Positions 34,546 to 46,734 of a DNA stretch of 64,000 nt are shown piece after piece. Every line of letters starts with the position of its first letter. Position 1 is the first letter of the stretch. The stretch comes from Branchiostoma lanceolatum (Eukaryota; Chordata; Leptocardii; Amphioxiformes; Branchiostomatidae). Below the pieces are notes generated by a model that was given only the letters and a program-made list of their open reading frames with translations, was not told the origin of the DNA and did no database searches. Location: NCBI RefSeq assembly GCF_035083965.1, contig NC_089723.1, forward strand, positions 30,817,193 through 30,881,192, read 5' to 3'. Made by a program: the position numbers and the translations under genes.

Positions 34546-34968
34546 CGGTAGCCACTAGTGTCCAGTTAACGAGCGGACGTGCGTCACTGCCCTGCGAGAC
34601 TACCGATAAACACATGAAATTGGGTCAGAGGGTTACTATGGTTCATCCTTCCAAAGATTTTCCACATGCGACATTAAAGAAAACCACGTCTCATCAAAAA
34701 CGCACAAAAACTACGTAAGTATCTGACAATTAATTTTCAACTAAGGTTTATGGTTTAAATCTCCCTAGGACAACTTTACGAAGTTTCCTGCGAGTTATAT
34801 AAAAAGAACACCACGAAGAAAAAGTGTCTAAGCGAGCCATCTTCACATAACTTGAAATGCAAACAAAGATGGGCCGATCATATGTAGGTCAGGCACGTGA
34901 CAGCAGTTAAACTGGGGCAAGGGAGACCCTGGGGGCAAGGCCGCCGGCGCAAGGGCTACTTGTAGCTA

Positions 34969-35177
34969 TAGCCTCCTTCGCAGACCTTTAACCTACTGAG
35001 GATGGTACCCATGCAGGCTAATAATACGGTCCAAGTGCTGCACCGAGAATGTGGACAATGTTCTAGTTCTAGTTCTATTCTATAGTCTGTAAACCCCCTA
35101 GTAGGGGTATCGCACAGAATACGCGAACAATTAAACAATCGCGAAAAAACACTCGCTACGATGTCTGCGAAGGAGGT
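34969..35177. mobile_element. ~210-bp relic with TAGCCTCCTTCGCAGAC ends
   Basis: TATAGCCTCCTTCGCAGACC near 34968 and GTCTGCGAAGGAGGTTA near 35162 form a mirrored pair matching the TIRs of the 19.2-kb element. No clear target duplication is visible. Confidence 0.5.
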
Positions 35178-35182
35178 TACAA

Positions 35183-36444
35183 GAAGTCGAGCACTAGACA
35201 CCCGACACCGTCACTCAAGCATGTAGGACCCCCGGGCAAACCGGGTGAAAACGGACAACTTTTTTTGTTCGCGGAGTGATACAAAACCTATTGACGTGTG
35301 ATTGCCAGTATCAACGTAACACGTCTGACCTCGGGTATAGTTGTTTGACCAATGGGGGTTGCTTATTGACTGCTGTACCGGGGCCTGGGGCCAAGAACGC
35401 TGACCCGCAGCGAGAAAGACAATATGGTTGTGTTTAGACCCTGGATCAGCTGGGCGTGCACCGGGTCATCCAGTTGCGCAGGCGGCTCGCGTCAGCTTGG
35501 TAAGTTTTCCGTCCTGTTGTATTAATCATTTTCCGTCATATTACGTTTAGATATATCTTGTCCCTGTCTTGACGGTTACTTTTCTAGTTTGTTGTACTAG
35601 TAAGTAGACGTTTGTGGATTTTAAAGGCGATTTGTCTCGTGGAACGAGGCCGGGGGTATTTGCCGAGTAAACACAGATCTGGCCGGGCTCCAGGCCTCCA
35701 GGCGTCCCGGTCCCGGGCGTCAGTCTGAAGAGACACCGCCGCATACATGATCATACATCTGGTAAAAAAGGGTTGTCGCGCCGTTAGCCTTGCCCCAGAA
35801 TTGATTACAAGGTTGAGTTGTAAACTTTAGCATAAGTTTTGTTGACCCAAAGAAAGTTTCCTACCGTACTTTAAGACAACGCCCCGCACCGGGGCACTGT
35901 TGTTGATGTTGGTCCCGGGCATTCATACGCTTAAACACCCTTGGGTCCTAGCGTAGCTAGTGGTGTTCTGTTTACATAACAAACAATAGCAGCACAGAAA
36001 GAGCTGATTCATGTAATATTAAACCGCATATTACTAACAGCTCTCGAGGACGTAGAGGCTGTAAAACCAAAGGATAGTCGTCGCTACGTAGCGGCGCAAA
36101 AACGCTGTCAAACTTCTATTTTCTGCGGTACATTTGATAAACGGTTGTCGTGTGACTGTGCAGCGCTCGTCTCACGGCCAGGGAAAAACCAGGCCAACCT
36201 GCAACCCGCGACCCGCACAGCTCAACTCCGCTAGCCGTAGTACATATATGATGTATGATAGATTTGGAAATCGTCCTTGCCTGCTCTGAGGAGGCCATTT
36301 TGCATTGGCGTAAATCATAGTGACCTTATCCTGCCAATTCAGCATCAAATGTCTATATTGGAACAAGACAAGAAGTGTACACACAGCAAAACGTGACGTT
36401 GCATCATTCGGCAGTCTTAGGTACGGTTGTATCATTGGGCGCCC
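35183..36444. other. Intergenic, no gene recognised
   Basis: A short ATG-led stretch at 35424 runs into a good donor (TTG|GTAAGT at 35500), but nothing downstream continues it. Otherwise featureless. Confidence 0.4.
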
Positions 36445-36449
36445 TTAAT

Positions 36450-39400
36450 CACGGGGTATAACGTACGTCACGGGATGGCCAGACACATTCGGTGGTCGCA
36501 GAGATCTATCAGCCGCAACGCGCAGACACATTTGACGCGCCGCGGAAAAATCAGCCTTCCGCGCGGACCTATCAGCCGCAACGCGCAGACAAATTCGACG
36601 CCGCGCGGACCTATCAGCCCTTCGCGAGGAAAACTCAGCCGTGGGACAGCGCTATCAGGTGTCTCACTACTGCCTTCAGAGAGCGATGGAAAAGCCGCGC
36701 CAAGGTAGGTCCTCCACAATTTCCTTCTCTAGCGTCATATAGAGACATCGACTGGTAATCTAAATAAGCCTATCAGGTGCCAGACTATCTTAGGGTCATC
36801 CGGAGCCAGAAATAATCGGCAGGTCTTCATATTAAGTCGAGATATAGGGAGAACAGTTCTCAGTCGGTGACACACCACATCGAAGTTGTCAACGGTAAAC
36901 AGAGGCTAATGCCGTATTTTGGGCCATTAGAAGCAAAGACATCGGTGGTTTTGACGTCTTTTAGTGTGATTGTGTGTCCAGAACAACGTAACATACTCTG
37001 GAATTGATATAATATGCCCACAGAGCGAAAATATGTGGTAGAAGTGATACCGCTATATAACGCCCCCCTCCCCCATCCTTCAGTACGAGCCACCATGTGT
37101 AGAAGTACTAGAACGATGTTAGCTCTTATAGCAGTATTAAAGCCATAAGAAGCGATACTGTTGTGGTCATTTCAATGAAGATGCATAGTCATCAATGTTT
37201 ATCCAGACAAAGGCATTCATTTTTGGAATTTGCATTTCAGCCATGGAGTTTGTTGAGTAGGACAGGTTTGTGCATGTGACCACAGATGTAAAACCACCTG
37301 TTCCACCCTACAAGTCCAGCCTTCAGGAGGGAGATGAAGAACCACCTGACAAGCCATGCCTTGGGGAGGGACAGGATACTTGGTATTCAAGTAAGAGCAC
37401 CAGTGGATCCCGTTCAAACACCAGCACCAGTGGATCCAGTGAGGGTTCAGTGTCTTTGGAAGAGTCCAACGAGTCCGATGACCTACCTGGTGTGGTTTTG
37501 CCAGCTGAAGATGTAGAAACGGATTCTCCTCCCCCACACGCAGGACTACAGTACAGTCTGTGTACACATGGCAAGTGCTAAGCGAACAGCGGTTCAGTAG
37601 CTGAACACAAGCGTCGCTGCCATGGGGCTGATAAAGGACCAGCAATTTAGTGTGGGTTGTGCAATAAATACTTTATTTATGCTAGAGACTTTCAGGATCA
37701 CTTAGTTGAATCATCCAAGGAGTGCCCAGTTTGTCAGAAAGAGTTCAAGTGAAGAAGCACATTATAGTGCACTCAGATTGGGATTTTTGTGACAAACGTG
37801 GAAAGTCCTTTAACCTAAGTCATAGTATAAGAAGTCCTGAAACATCATCACAGAACCCATGACAATCCCAGAGTAAAGACGTTTGTCAGTGTTACAAGTG
37901 TGAACACAGGTTTCATAAAAAGGAAGAACTTGTGTGTAATCATGCAGTAATTCTGGTTCATATAATTATATTTGTTGTTTACAAGAAGGTATACCTTGTG
38001 TATAGTGCACCTGTACAGTGACATATTTTCATCTGTAGTGTTGGGAAAATGACGGCGCCGAGACTTGGTATTTGATTGGTTTTGACTTTGTTCTTCTTTT
38101 TTTTTAAGAGTCAATATTTATAAACGATCAGAATACTTTAATTTGTAATCTATAGCAATAGATTAAGCTACAGTGCAATATGATTACAACATAGTCATTT
38201 GCCAAGTGATGTATAACAAGATCAAGAACATGGTATTGCAATTCAGCAAATATATATTTTGTAAACAACCAGAATAAATCTAGTTATATATAACTATATT
38301 TTGTGTGTCATTTTTGGATTAACATTTCAGGAAATACGGATGGTCAGTACAATTATGCAACGCTGAGATGGTCCATTACTTACATCTGTAAATATAACAA
38401 CCTGACAAAGTATAGTCTTCATCCAATATCATGCGCTATTTCAAACTTACTGCATAGTACCAAAATTGATGAATAATCTACTAAATACATATCTCTATGA
38501 ATATAGATTTCTACGGCAAATATGGAGTTATTTGAATATTCCAGTTGTACATTGTATGATTTCCGTTGCTTATAGTGTCTTTCGTATAAAGGGAGAGAAG
38601 CCTACAGTCCAGAAAAAGTGTCGTTGACGCTAGCTCAAGTAGGAGTTGACCAAGAGAGTTGTGTCTCTTTCTGCCTGGGACTTGCTGCAGTGCCGTCATC
38701 AATGCCAATGTTATCTTCTGTTACCCATACATCGTCAACTTCGCGTGTTTGCTTTCCAGGTGCCCGTTGTTTTGTTTCTACACCTTTTCCGCGGATGTAG
38801 TGTCAACCTGAGTCGACGAATCATTTCTGAAAATGTCAGGGTTGATTACTTGCAGTGACACATTATACCTGGGTAATAGTTGTAACAATATAGTAAACAA
38901 TCTTGCGAGAAACGTATGAGATGTTCGTTGAATCATCTAGATGAGGATAATCCCTTAAAGTGACAGAAGGTATTCCCCGCATATCGCCAAAATCAATCGA
39001 GGCGACAAAAACACTATTGCCTGTTAATGCTTACTATACTACTACATGTATAAGATATTGGCCGTAACTTTACTAGAAAATGGGGAGGGGGGCGATATAT
39101 AGCGGTATCACTTCTACCACATATTTTCGCTCTGTGGGCATATTATATCAATTCCAGAGTATGTTACGTTGTTCTGGACACACAATCACACTAAAAGACG
39201 TCAAAACCGCCGATGTCTTTGCTTCTAATGGCCCAAAATACGGCATTAGCCTCTGTTTACCTTGACAACTTCGATGTGGTGTGTCACCGATTGAGAACTG
39301 TTCTCCCTATATCTCGACTTAATTTGAAGACCTGCCGATTATTTCTGGCTCCGGATGACCCTAAGACAGTCTGGCACCTGATAGGCTTATTTAGATTACC

Positions 39401-39704
39401 AGTCGATGTCTCTATATGACGCTAGAGAAGGAAATTGTGGAGGACCTACCTTGGCGCGGCCTTTCCATCGCTCTCTGAAGGCAGTAGTGAGACACCTGAT
39501 AGCGCTGTCCCACGGCTGAGTTTTCCTCGCGAAGGGCTGATAGGTCCGCGCGGCGTCGAATTTGTCTGCGCGTTGCGGCTGATAGGTCCGCGCGGAAGGC
39601 TGATTTTTCCGCGGCGCGTCGAATGTGTCTGCGCGTTGCGGCTGATAGATCTCTGCGACCACCGAATGTGTCTGGCCATCCCGTGACGTACGTTATACCC
39701 CGTG
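36450..39704. mobile_element. 3.26-kb foldback DNA transposon with 626-bp terminal inverted repeats
   Basis: The left arm 36450-37075 and right arm 39079-39704 are nearly identical reverse complements, starting with CACGGGGTATAACGTACGTC. The same pentamer TTAAT flanks both ends (36445-36449 and 39705-39709), which fits a target duplication, possibly TTAA plus a chance T as in piggyBac or Kolobok elements. Each arm holds several degenerate ~33-bp subrepeats around ATCAGCCGCAACGCGCAGACA-like units (36500-36650 and the mirror region). The 2.0-kb interior carries the zinc-finger relic. Superfamily not determined. Confidence 0.8.
37260..37970 (+). pseudogene. Decayed C2H2 zinc-finger-like ORF inside the long-TIR element
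   Basis: An open stretch at 37270-37581 encodes an acidic, Ser/Pro-rich 103-residue segment. Downstream, broken by stops, sit pieces with zinc-finger spacing: CGLCNKYF...HLVESSKEC near 37650-37720, CPVCQKEF near 37725-37750, a CDKRGKSFNLSH-like block near 37785-37830, and CYKCEHRFHKKEELVCNH near 37890-37945. In-frame stops separate the blocks, so this is a relic. Whether it was the element's own DNA-binding protein or a captured host gene is open. No DDE transposase was recognised in the 2-kb interior. Confidence 0.5.
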
Positions 39705-39914
39705 TTAATGGGTCATTTTCTTGTATATTTTCAAGGTGAATATTCAAGGTGAATATATATCTTAGTTTTATGAACATATGAATATCGTTGACTTGTGTTG
39801 CAGTGCATTTCTAACGAAAATGATGGAGCAGTGAACACGATTTCACATATTTCTCGTGCTTGTCCTTTTCGTGGCGGAATTGTGTCTCCAAGTAAAAGTT
39901 GGACATGTTGTAAT

Positions 39915-40146
39915 AGTAGTAGTAGAGGTGGTAGTGGTAGCAGTAGTAGAGCAGTAGTAGTAGTAGAACTGTACTGTACCATGCCGTTTGCGCAGTCATA
40001 GTCTTGGTGACAGAAAGTAGTAGTAATAGTACATGTAGTAGTAGAAGTAGTTGTAGTAGTTCTAGTATTAGTAGTAGTATAATAGTAGTAGTAAAAGTAG
40101 TAGCAGTGGTAGTAAAAGTAGTAGCAGTAGCAGCAGCAGCAGTAGG
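39915..40146 (+). repeat. Interrupted (TAG)n trinucleotide region
   Basis: GTAGTAG-type triplets in two blocks (39915-39966 and 40016-40146) around a short unique spacer. Long low-complexity frames on both strands here are artefacts of the repeat. Confidence 0.85.
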
Positions 40147-41299
40147 CATCCCAGGAAAGCTATTAGTACAACTTAAGTTACATAGCCTCCGTTTAAACCT
40201 CACCGGAGAGTTTTTTTCCCAACTACCTGCAGCGTTCTGACAGGCACCGAGTTCTGATTGATTGCCAAAATCTGCGGAAGGTTTCAAACCTTTGTGCCAA
40301 TTTCTAAAGGCGACCTTGGCAAGGTATAAACGCTCTCTTCCGCTAACTTTCCGAGTAGTCACAGTCTCGGGGTATAAAATCTCCTTGGCAGGTTTACGGT
40401 TCGGGCCAACTTTTGTGGATTTGTTTCGGATAATTATGTGCTGTTTTCGATTTTACGTCAGTTCTAATTGTCTCCGGCTTCTAATAGCCCATGGACATTC
40501 ACAACTGGTATGCAGTCAAAACCCCCCAAAAAGCTAACGAAGCCAGTGCATGTGCACTCGTGAGAGAGAGGACCAGACGACAATGGTGGCTCAAAGTCCA
40601 GCATTGCGAGACACTGTTGTCTGATTCTTAACGGTCCGTACAGATAACCCTGTGGTCTAGTGTCCACACAGCCGGGAGCAATCTAAGTGATAAAGCAAAT
40701 AACGCTAAGTACTGTCCTAACCGCACAGGTAGATGTGTTAGCTTCGGCGTCAGACAAGGAACAAAAGGTTTCCCGTCTTTTCTTTTCTTTTGAATTTTGT
40801 TTTGTTTTGATACAACAATGTTGTTTTTCAGTGTCGACAGGGAGAAAACGCATGCATAGTCAGCTATCACTCGCTAATGCATTTGAACAATTGCCGTTTG
40901 TTGTACCAGTTTGGCAGGTACAGGTGTTTGTTGAGGGAAGCCGTGCGTTGCGAAATACCTGGGTTTAAATGCTTGGCTTGGCTTGTACCATTTTACTGGG
41001 TAGATCGTAGCTGTCTTTGAGAACGCTTCCTTGAGAATTTCTGCGACAAAATGATCGCTTATACAATGTAGTTTTCTATATGAGTTAGTGTTTTTGCAAA
41101 GTTAATGAGTGCTTTGCTGTGTTATGCTTTGTGTGAGTTTTTTTTACGTTTGCAAAAGGTTTAGGAGGGCCCTATAGACGCTAAAATGGAATCGTCCACG
41201 TAATGTGATCGTCGCGCTTGGGGAGGTCGAGGTCAGAGGTTAGCGTCCTTGAGGCCGGGGAGACCTCGGAATTTTGTTGGCGATGGACGCTGTGCTTAT

Positions 41300-41620
41300 C
41301 AATACCTTACCTTACCTTACCTTACCTTACCTTACCTTACCTTACCTTACCTTACCTTACCTTACCTTACCTTACCTTACCTTACCTTACCTTACCTTAC
41401 CTTATACCTTACCTTACCTTACCTTTCCTCACCTCACCTCACCATACTTACTTACTTACTTACCGACTTACTTACTTAATTACTTACTTACTTACTTTCT
41501 CACTCACTTAATTTACTTTACTTTACTTTACTTTACTTTACTTTACTTTACTTTACTTTACTTTACTTTACTTTACTTTACTTTACTTTACTTTACTTTA
41601 CTTTACTTTACTTTACTTAA
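41300..41620 (+). repeat. Compound microsatellite (CCTTA)n-(CTTA)n-(CTTTA)n
   Basis: About 25 units of the pentamer TTACC (41304-41425), then a tetramer ACTT block (41445-41510), then about 20 units of the pentamer TTTAC (41511-41618). The three blocks differ from each other by one base per unit. Confidence 0.95.
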
Positions 41621-42154
41621 GTGGCCCCAAGAAATACAGCCAGTTGTAATTACTTACAACATTTCATGGCATTCTTGATTGATACAACACATGCAGTCAA
41701 AATGGCAAATGCCATCCTATCATACCCACGCTACGTGGACGTCAATGGCATTTTTGACAGGACCTTACACCACGGGGGTTGTTTGTCATTCGCCGTTGAG
41801 GCATGGACGGCATGTCGCCTCTGCCGAGTAGAGACATATATAGTACGCCGAAGCCGTGCATAATCTTGGCAAAGAACACTGAATAAAATATTTAAAACCC
41901 GGCCGACCTCAACGGAAAAATCCACCCTTAAATGTACAAAACTATAGCCCCACATAGAGTAATATATCACTTTGCCTTCGCCCAACATGCTGTCAAGTCG
42001 ATGGTAACACTTCCTTTCTTTTCTGCGTTGGTACAAAGTGCATGTCGTTCTATCATGTGTTGCTATATGAATATCCACCTTATCAGTTCAGTGGAAGGAG
42101 TATAAATATACTATACTTATTGATCAAACCAATCAAATTGCTCATAAGATCCTA

Positions 42155-42271
42155 ATCTCCAATCAGATGGAGTGTTTTGCGCGTGTTTTTTGGCTTTGTG
42201 TGCTTCTTTCTAGAGGCCCACGTTTTTGTCCCTTCCCACCATCTAGTCGGACCTTACATCTGCTCGGAGAT
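42155..42271. mobile_element. 117-bp MITE with ATCTCCAA ends
   Basis: ATCTCCAATCAGATGG at 42155 and TACATCTGCTCGGAGAT ending at 42271 form imperfect TIRs of the same sister family. A partial extra end (CTCCAAGCAGACGTAAG) follows directly at about 42279. Confidence 0.5.
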
Positions 42272-42834
42272 TGAGAAGCTCCAAGCAGACGTAAGTCTCT
42301 TTGAGGAAAACATGGAAGAAAATCTTTCGATAACTCAGACTCTACTGCCTGAATGTTTATTATGCAGGGAAACCTACCATTCATAGGGGCGTAAATTAAA
42401 TTTTCTTTTGTTTACTGAAGTGAAATGAAATTATTTAGTTAGTAACTCAACACCGTCTGAATTAAGCATGTAAGCCAGTCTGTATGCGTCCTTGGCGAGT
42501 TGTAAATAGAATATTGGTAGTCCTTCGAAGTCGAAGATGACTGTCGGTGTTGCTCATTCATGCTTTGGCCCCATTTCCAATCCGGGGCTCGGCCGTGCAG
42601 TTTGTTGGAACAAAAAGTATGATATAAAAGACAACAAAAGACACAAAACGTTTAAGAAAATTTCTTCTAACCATATTATAATGTGCATTTTCTTGATACG
42701 CATTTTTTGATTTTTTGTTTTCGTTAACAGCCCGGCCGGGCCCCGAATTGGAAATGAGACCGAAGCATAACGGGGGATGTGACCTAAATAGATAGAATAA
42801 CAATTGGCGGGGAATACTGTGAATGCGTTTAAGT

Positions 42835-43025
42835 TCGCGTGGTTTTTATTTGTGCTAAGTCGAAAATGGAGTGTTCGCGGTGGTTTTGATTTCGCGGCAG
42901 TGCTTTAGTCACATACTGATACAATATTGGACAAAAAATGTTTGCGGTGGTTTTAAGTTCGCGGTGAAATGGTTGCCGCGAAAACTGCGAACTTAAAACC
43001 ACCGCGAACATTTCTGCATTTAAAG
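42835..43025. mobile_element. Palindromic MITE with TTCGCGGTGGTTTTAAGTTCGCGG ends
   Basis: AATG..TTCGCGGTGGTTTT near 42870 and 42950 mirrors AACTTAAAACCACCGCGAAC near 42989-43008, ending in ATTTCTGCATTTAAAG. Weaker relatives lie at about 7570-7690, 8300-8415, 20130-20290 and 54490-54640, so it is a dispersed family. Confidence 0.6.
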
Positions 43026-43029
43026 TAAT

Positions 43030-46000
43030 TCATCGCCATGAAAACTGTACCGGTTGCGGTCCTTGGGTAGACATAACCAGTCTGTCTGGCGGTATTTGTA
43101 AAGCTGATCCATAATTCATGAAGTTTTGACGGTAAACATCTTCAGTTTGCCTGGGGGTTTGCTGCAGCGCGTTCTGTGGCGACCCGCATTCCTCTGGTAA
43201 TGTTAGTCACTGCGTTGTCCTACATAACTTGAAATCGGCTAGCCATACCCGCAAGATGCGCTATACATCTGGTCTAAAACACCAGCCAAATCCATAGCCT
43301 CCGATGCAGACTCCTCCCGGCTGTTTTCTTTTTCAAGTTACAGTTTTTATACTACATGTATTACATTTTTTTTTCTTATTGCTGGCCGGGAAGGACCAGC
43401 TGTGGGGGCTAATAACCTTGTGGTTTCAGTTGTTAATTAAGATGTAAAAGGTTTTGGGTTCAAATCCCTCGCATGTCTCAATGTTGTATCCTTGGGGAAG
43501 GCACTTAAAGCCGGTTTCCTTACTCTACCCAGATGAAAATGAGTACCTAGCTTCGGTTAGGAACGTCCCTCTGACACGTTATAAAGACCCCACCACATTT
43601 ATCAATAAGAGAAGGGGTCCTTCCCGATTTGAGTTAGTAGAATCGGTCTTTGGTACGCAGCTTGTATCTAACCTACAAAACCTAACTGGTGCGTTACGCC
43701 CTGACTAATGCGAACACTCAGAACACCCTAGCGGTCGTTGACCGAGAAAAAGGACCCAAAGCGTCAAGCCTCCAGCATTTGAATACAAACTCGCGATATA
43801 CGTAAAACAAGTAATGTTGAACTGGCTTGCTATTTCAACATAATTTCCAAGCAAATGTTGAAAGGAAAGGTTGTAATCGCATTTCCAGACTTCCCCGTTT
43901 TTCTGACTTTCCTGTCTGACTTATGACCTAGAAAAACAGAGCAGCCCACGCTTGATTAGATTAAAGCTGATGCTCTATACAGCTGGTCGGGCTGCGCAAC
44001 AGGTCTGGCATGTTTCTCGGGCCGATCCCTGCCTGTCTATCACAATTAGCAGTTCAACCAATGACAGCGTGGTAATTAGCAGTCAAACCAATTAGAGAGG
44101 GCTGCATGTCCGCCACATATTTGAATCTGTATGTTTCTATTTTATATGTCTGCATTTCGACGGAGGTGGGCGTTGCTATGGAATCGGGAGTCCCGGCTGA
44201 TACGGTTGCTATGCAAGCGACCCCTCATAGCAACGGTTATAAAAGAAACATCATAAATCTAAACATCAGCCCACATCTGCCTCAAGATCAAAATAGACAA
44301 TAGCAGAAACAAAAACAACTTGTATTAGAAAACAGTCATGGTCTCTAACTAAAACACAGTAGTCTTTTACGTCTAAGTCTTAGACGTAACTCTAAGTTCA
44401 CCGATAATTAATGCTATTGGCCTTGAAACAGCGTAGAATATATTTGACCCAGCCACATCGTCTTTTTCCAAACGACACAAAATATATTTAGTTCATGTCT
44501 TTTATCATATCATCATGGCATTTGAGAATTCTGAAAACAGCTTACACGTACACGTAGGGACGACCGACCATTGAGGTCTACGACTAGTTCCCGTACTCTG
44601 TGGCATTCTGCCATCAGTGGAAACTCTCCTCTCCCTCGATGCTTTCCAAGAATCACCAACTTGTAGCTCTGAAGCCAAGTTTTACCGGACAAACAAGTAG
44701 ATGCGATGTCATTTGATACACACCATCCCGGGATCCCGCTGTCTTCATACCCTATGTAAGTAGTACATGTACATTCAGACCCCTGTCCAAGAACGGGAAC
44801 CCATAAATACTCCGTAACCTTTGGCACTACTTCTGTACCAGATAGGCCATTTGTAGGCGGTGGTGGAATATATATACGGGCGCCCGGGGCACTCAGGTCG
44901 AGGGTAAATCAAACATCTCACTGACACTCACGTCCCCATTCGCGGGGAGATATTTGGAGAGCAGACACCGTGGAAAATTCCTTGCGTCATATGTGCCGGC
45001 TAGAGAAATGCGTCCCACGGTCCTATGCTAGTCCAAAACTCTCCCTCTCTCTCTCTCATCCTAGACAGCGTGCAGTTCATCAAAATGGTACCGCTTCTAC
45101 TGTCTTTCATTTGTAAATTGTATAGCTCCGAATTTTGATCTTTGTTTGTGGACAGCGTTGTCTGTGATGTTCGGACTTGTTCAGGAACTTTGTTCCCATC
45201 GCATTTTATTTTCTTCATACTTAACAGCGTTCACAAATCTACGAACTTCTATATGCTAACGGTATGATTGATCCTGAAAGTCTTTGATAGTGGTCCGAGT
45301 TTTCATCGCCATATACACGTCCAGGCTTATGCACATGTATAGATCTATCCGTATATAACTCGAGTACTACATGGGCAAAGGGTACCGTGCAATGGTTCGT
45401 CCTTAACATTCCCGCGAGTTTTTGTACAATGACAGTCAACTGGTCGACCTGTCTTTCTGATGGTACAGTTGTCAGTGTCACTGTTGCCCCAGGAATTTGA
45501 ACAGACTACAAAATGAATTTTACCGTGCTTGTGAAGCCCCTACTATATGAAGAGATCCTCCCTAATCAATGTACGACTCCATCTTGGCAGATAGCCCTGA
45601 CTCGTGCTACGATCATTGGCGCCGCACCTAGAATAAACGAAAGTCGTGCGACTTTACGGACTCTTGAGTTAGATATGTCCAAATTCTTGTGATAGCCCGG
45701 TATCCATCCGTTTTTCAGCCGGTGTTCGCTTCCTACCGATTACCCGGCAGTCGAAAATTGATGGATGCTATGCTAGCTTTTAGTTTTAGATCAAATTTCG
45801 TGAAGAATATACTGGTAGTGCACTGTCAGAGTAGCGCCAAAATTCTTTCTCTTGAAATGTGGACTCCAGATATGTAACTGTGGCAAAGGCAAAAGCGTAC
45901 AGCAAAAGAAGAGATCGGAGACGGAAAAATAAATGTTGACCACGTGATGTCACTACACATACAATGGCGTTCTTTATGGCTTTAAGTTCTAATCACCCTT

Positions 46001-46135
46001 ACTTGTACTTTTGACCCATGCCGGTTGAGTTGACCTGTACCGAGCCCACAGATAAGCTGACCTCACGTCATGACCTCACGTCAATCAAAAACCAACGCAT
46101 GCGCAGGTTATGCCACAGAGCAAGTTCGTTCCAAC
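43030..46135. other. Intergenic; repeats and an unassigned minus-strand open stretch
   Basis: A SINE-like block (CTTGGGGAAGGCACTTAAAG) lies at 43490-43510. The minus-strand open stretch 44513-44827 (104 codons) is of mixed composition and has a D..IPGW..N run faintly like the end of a START domain; it has no partner exons that I could join. Confidence 0.35.
44038..44176 (+). repeat. Dispersed CCAAT-bearing repeat (copy 2)
   Basis: ATCACAATTAGCAGTTCAAC and CAATGACAGC, then AAACCAATTAGAGAG and TTTCGACGGAGGTGGGCG; paralogous to 17805-17960. Confidence 0.5.
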
Positions 46136-46137
46136 TC

Positions 46138-46202
46138 GTTATGTTTCGCTATGTTTCGCCAACGAAACATATTGTTATGTTTCGCCAACGAAACATATTG
46201 TT
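46138..46202. repeat. Twin hairpins abutting the large tandem duplication
   Basis: ATGTTTCGCCAACGAAACAT occurs twice (about 46152-46171 and 46177-46196), each an 8-bp stem around CCAA, preceded by a half copy at 46141. The block ends a few bases before the 1,495-bp duplication begins. Confidence 0.7.
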
Positions 46203-46734
46203 TTTGTAAGGTTTCTTCTCCTTCTTCTCCTTCTCCTTCTTCTTCTTCTCCTGTCAAACCTTCAAACAGCTTCTTCTCGGTCGTCCGTCGACCAAATTAG
46301 CTGAAATTTGGTATGCAGGTAGAGTACGTGTATACCCCTAGACCCTTTTAAAATTTTTTTGATATAAGTTTTTAAAATGATTTTATGGAGGTTTTTTGGT
46401 CATTTTCAGACAAAAGTCGCACATGATGGCCTCCAGTGCCGTGGTGTTGAAACCTGAGGACCTGAAATTTGGTTTAGTTGTGCATTGGATATTTACCCAA
46501 AGGACCCCATTATTTTTTTTGGCATACACTACTTCAAAATGATTTATTTTGCAATTTTTTGATGCAATTTTTGGTTATTTTCTGTCGGGGCCAGCAAGAA
46601 CTAGGTCATACTGTAACATAAGCCCTCCTACACTGAACCCATGTCTGGGACTTAAAACCAAGCAGATGTCAGGGGGTACCTCTACTAATGGTATTACAGA
46701 AAGTTATATGTACCTTATGTTACATGGTACGGAT

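Noticed and set aside
35424-35499. Possible first coding exon with donor GTAAGT at 35500
   Set aside because: No continuation exon found downstream; the following 17 kb is repeats and intergenic sequence.
36427-36758. Arg/Gln-rich repetitive frames near 36.5 kb and their mirror at 39.4-39.7 kb
   Set aside because: Products of the GC-rich subrepeats in the inverted arms of the foldback element; not a protein.
39811-40362. 183-codon minus-strand open stretch rich in Leu/Tyr/Thr
   Set aside because: Mostly the antisense of TAG repeats; low complexity and no domain.
41300-41620. Repeat coding for LPYLTLPYLT-like proteins, or a telomere-like tract
   Set aside because: Pure microsatellite; the unit is TTACC, not the TTAGGG telomere unit.
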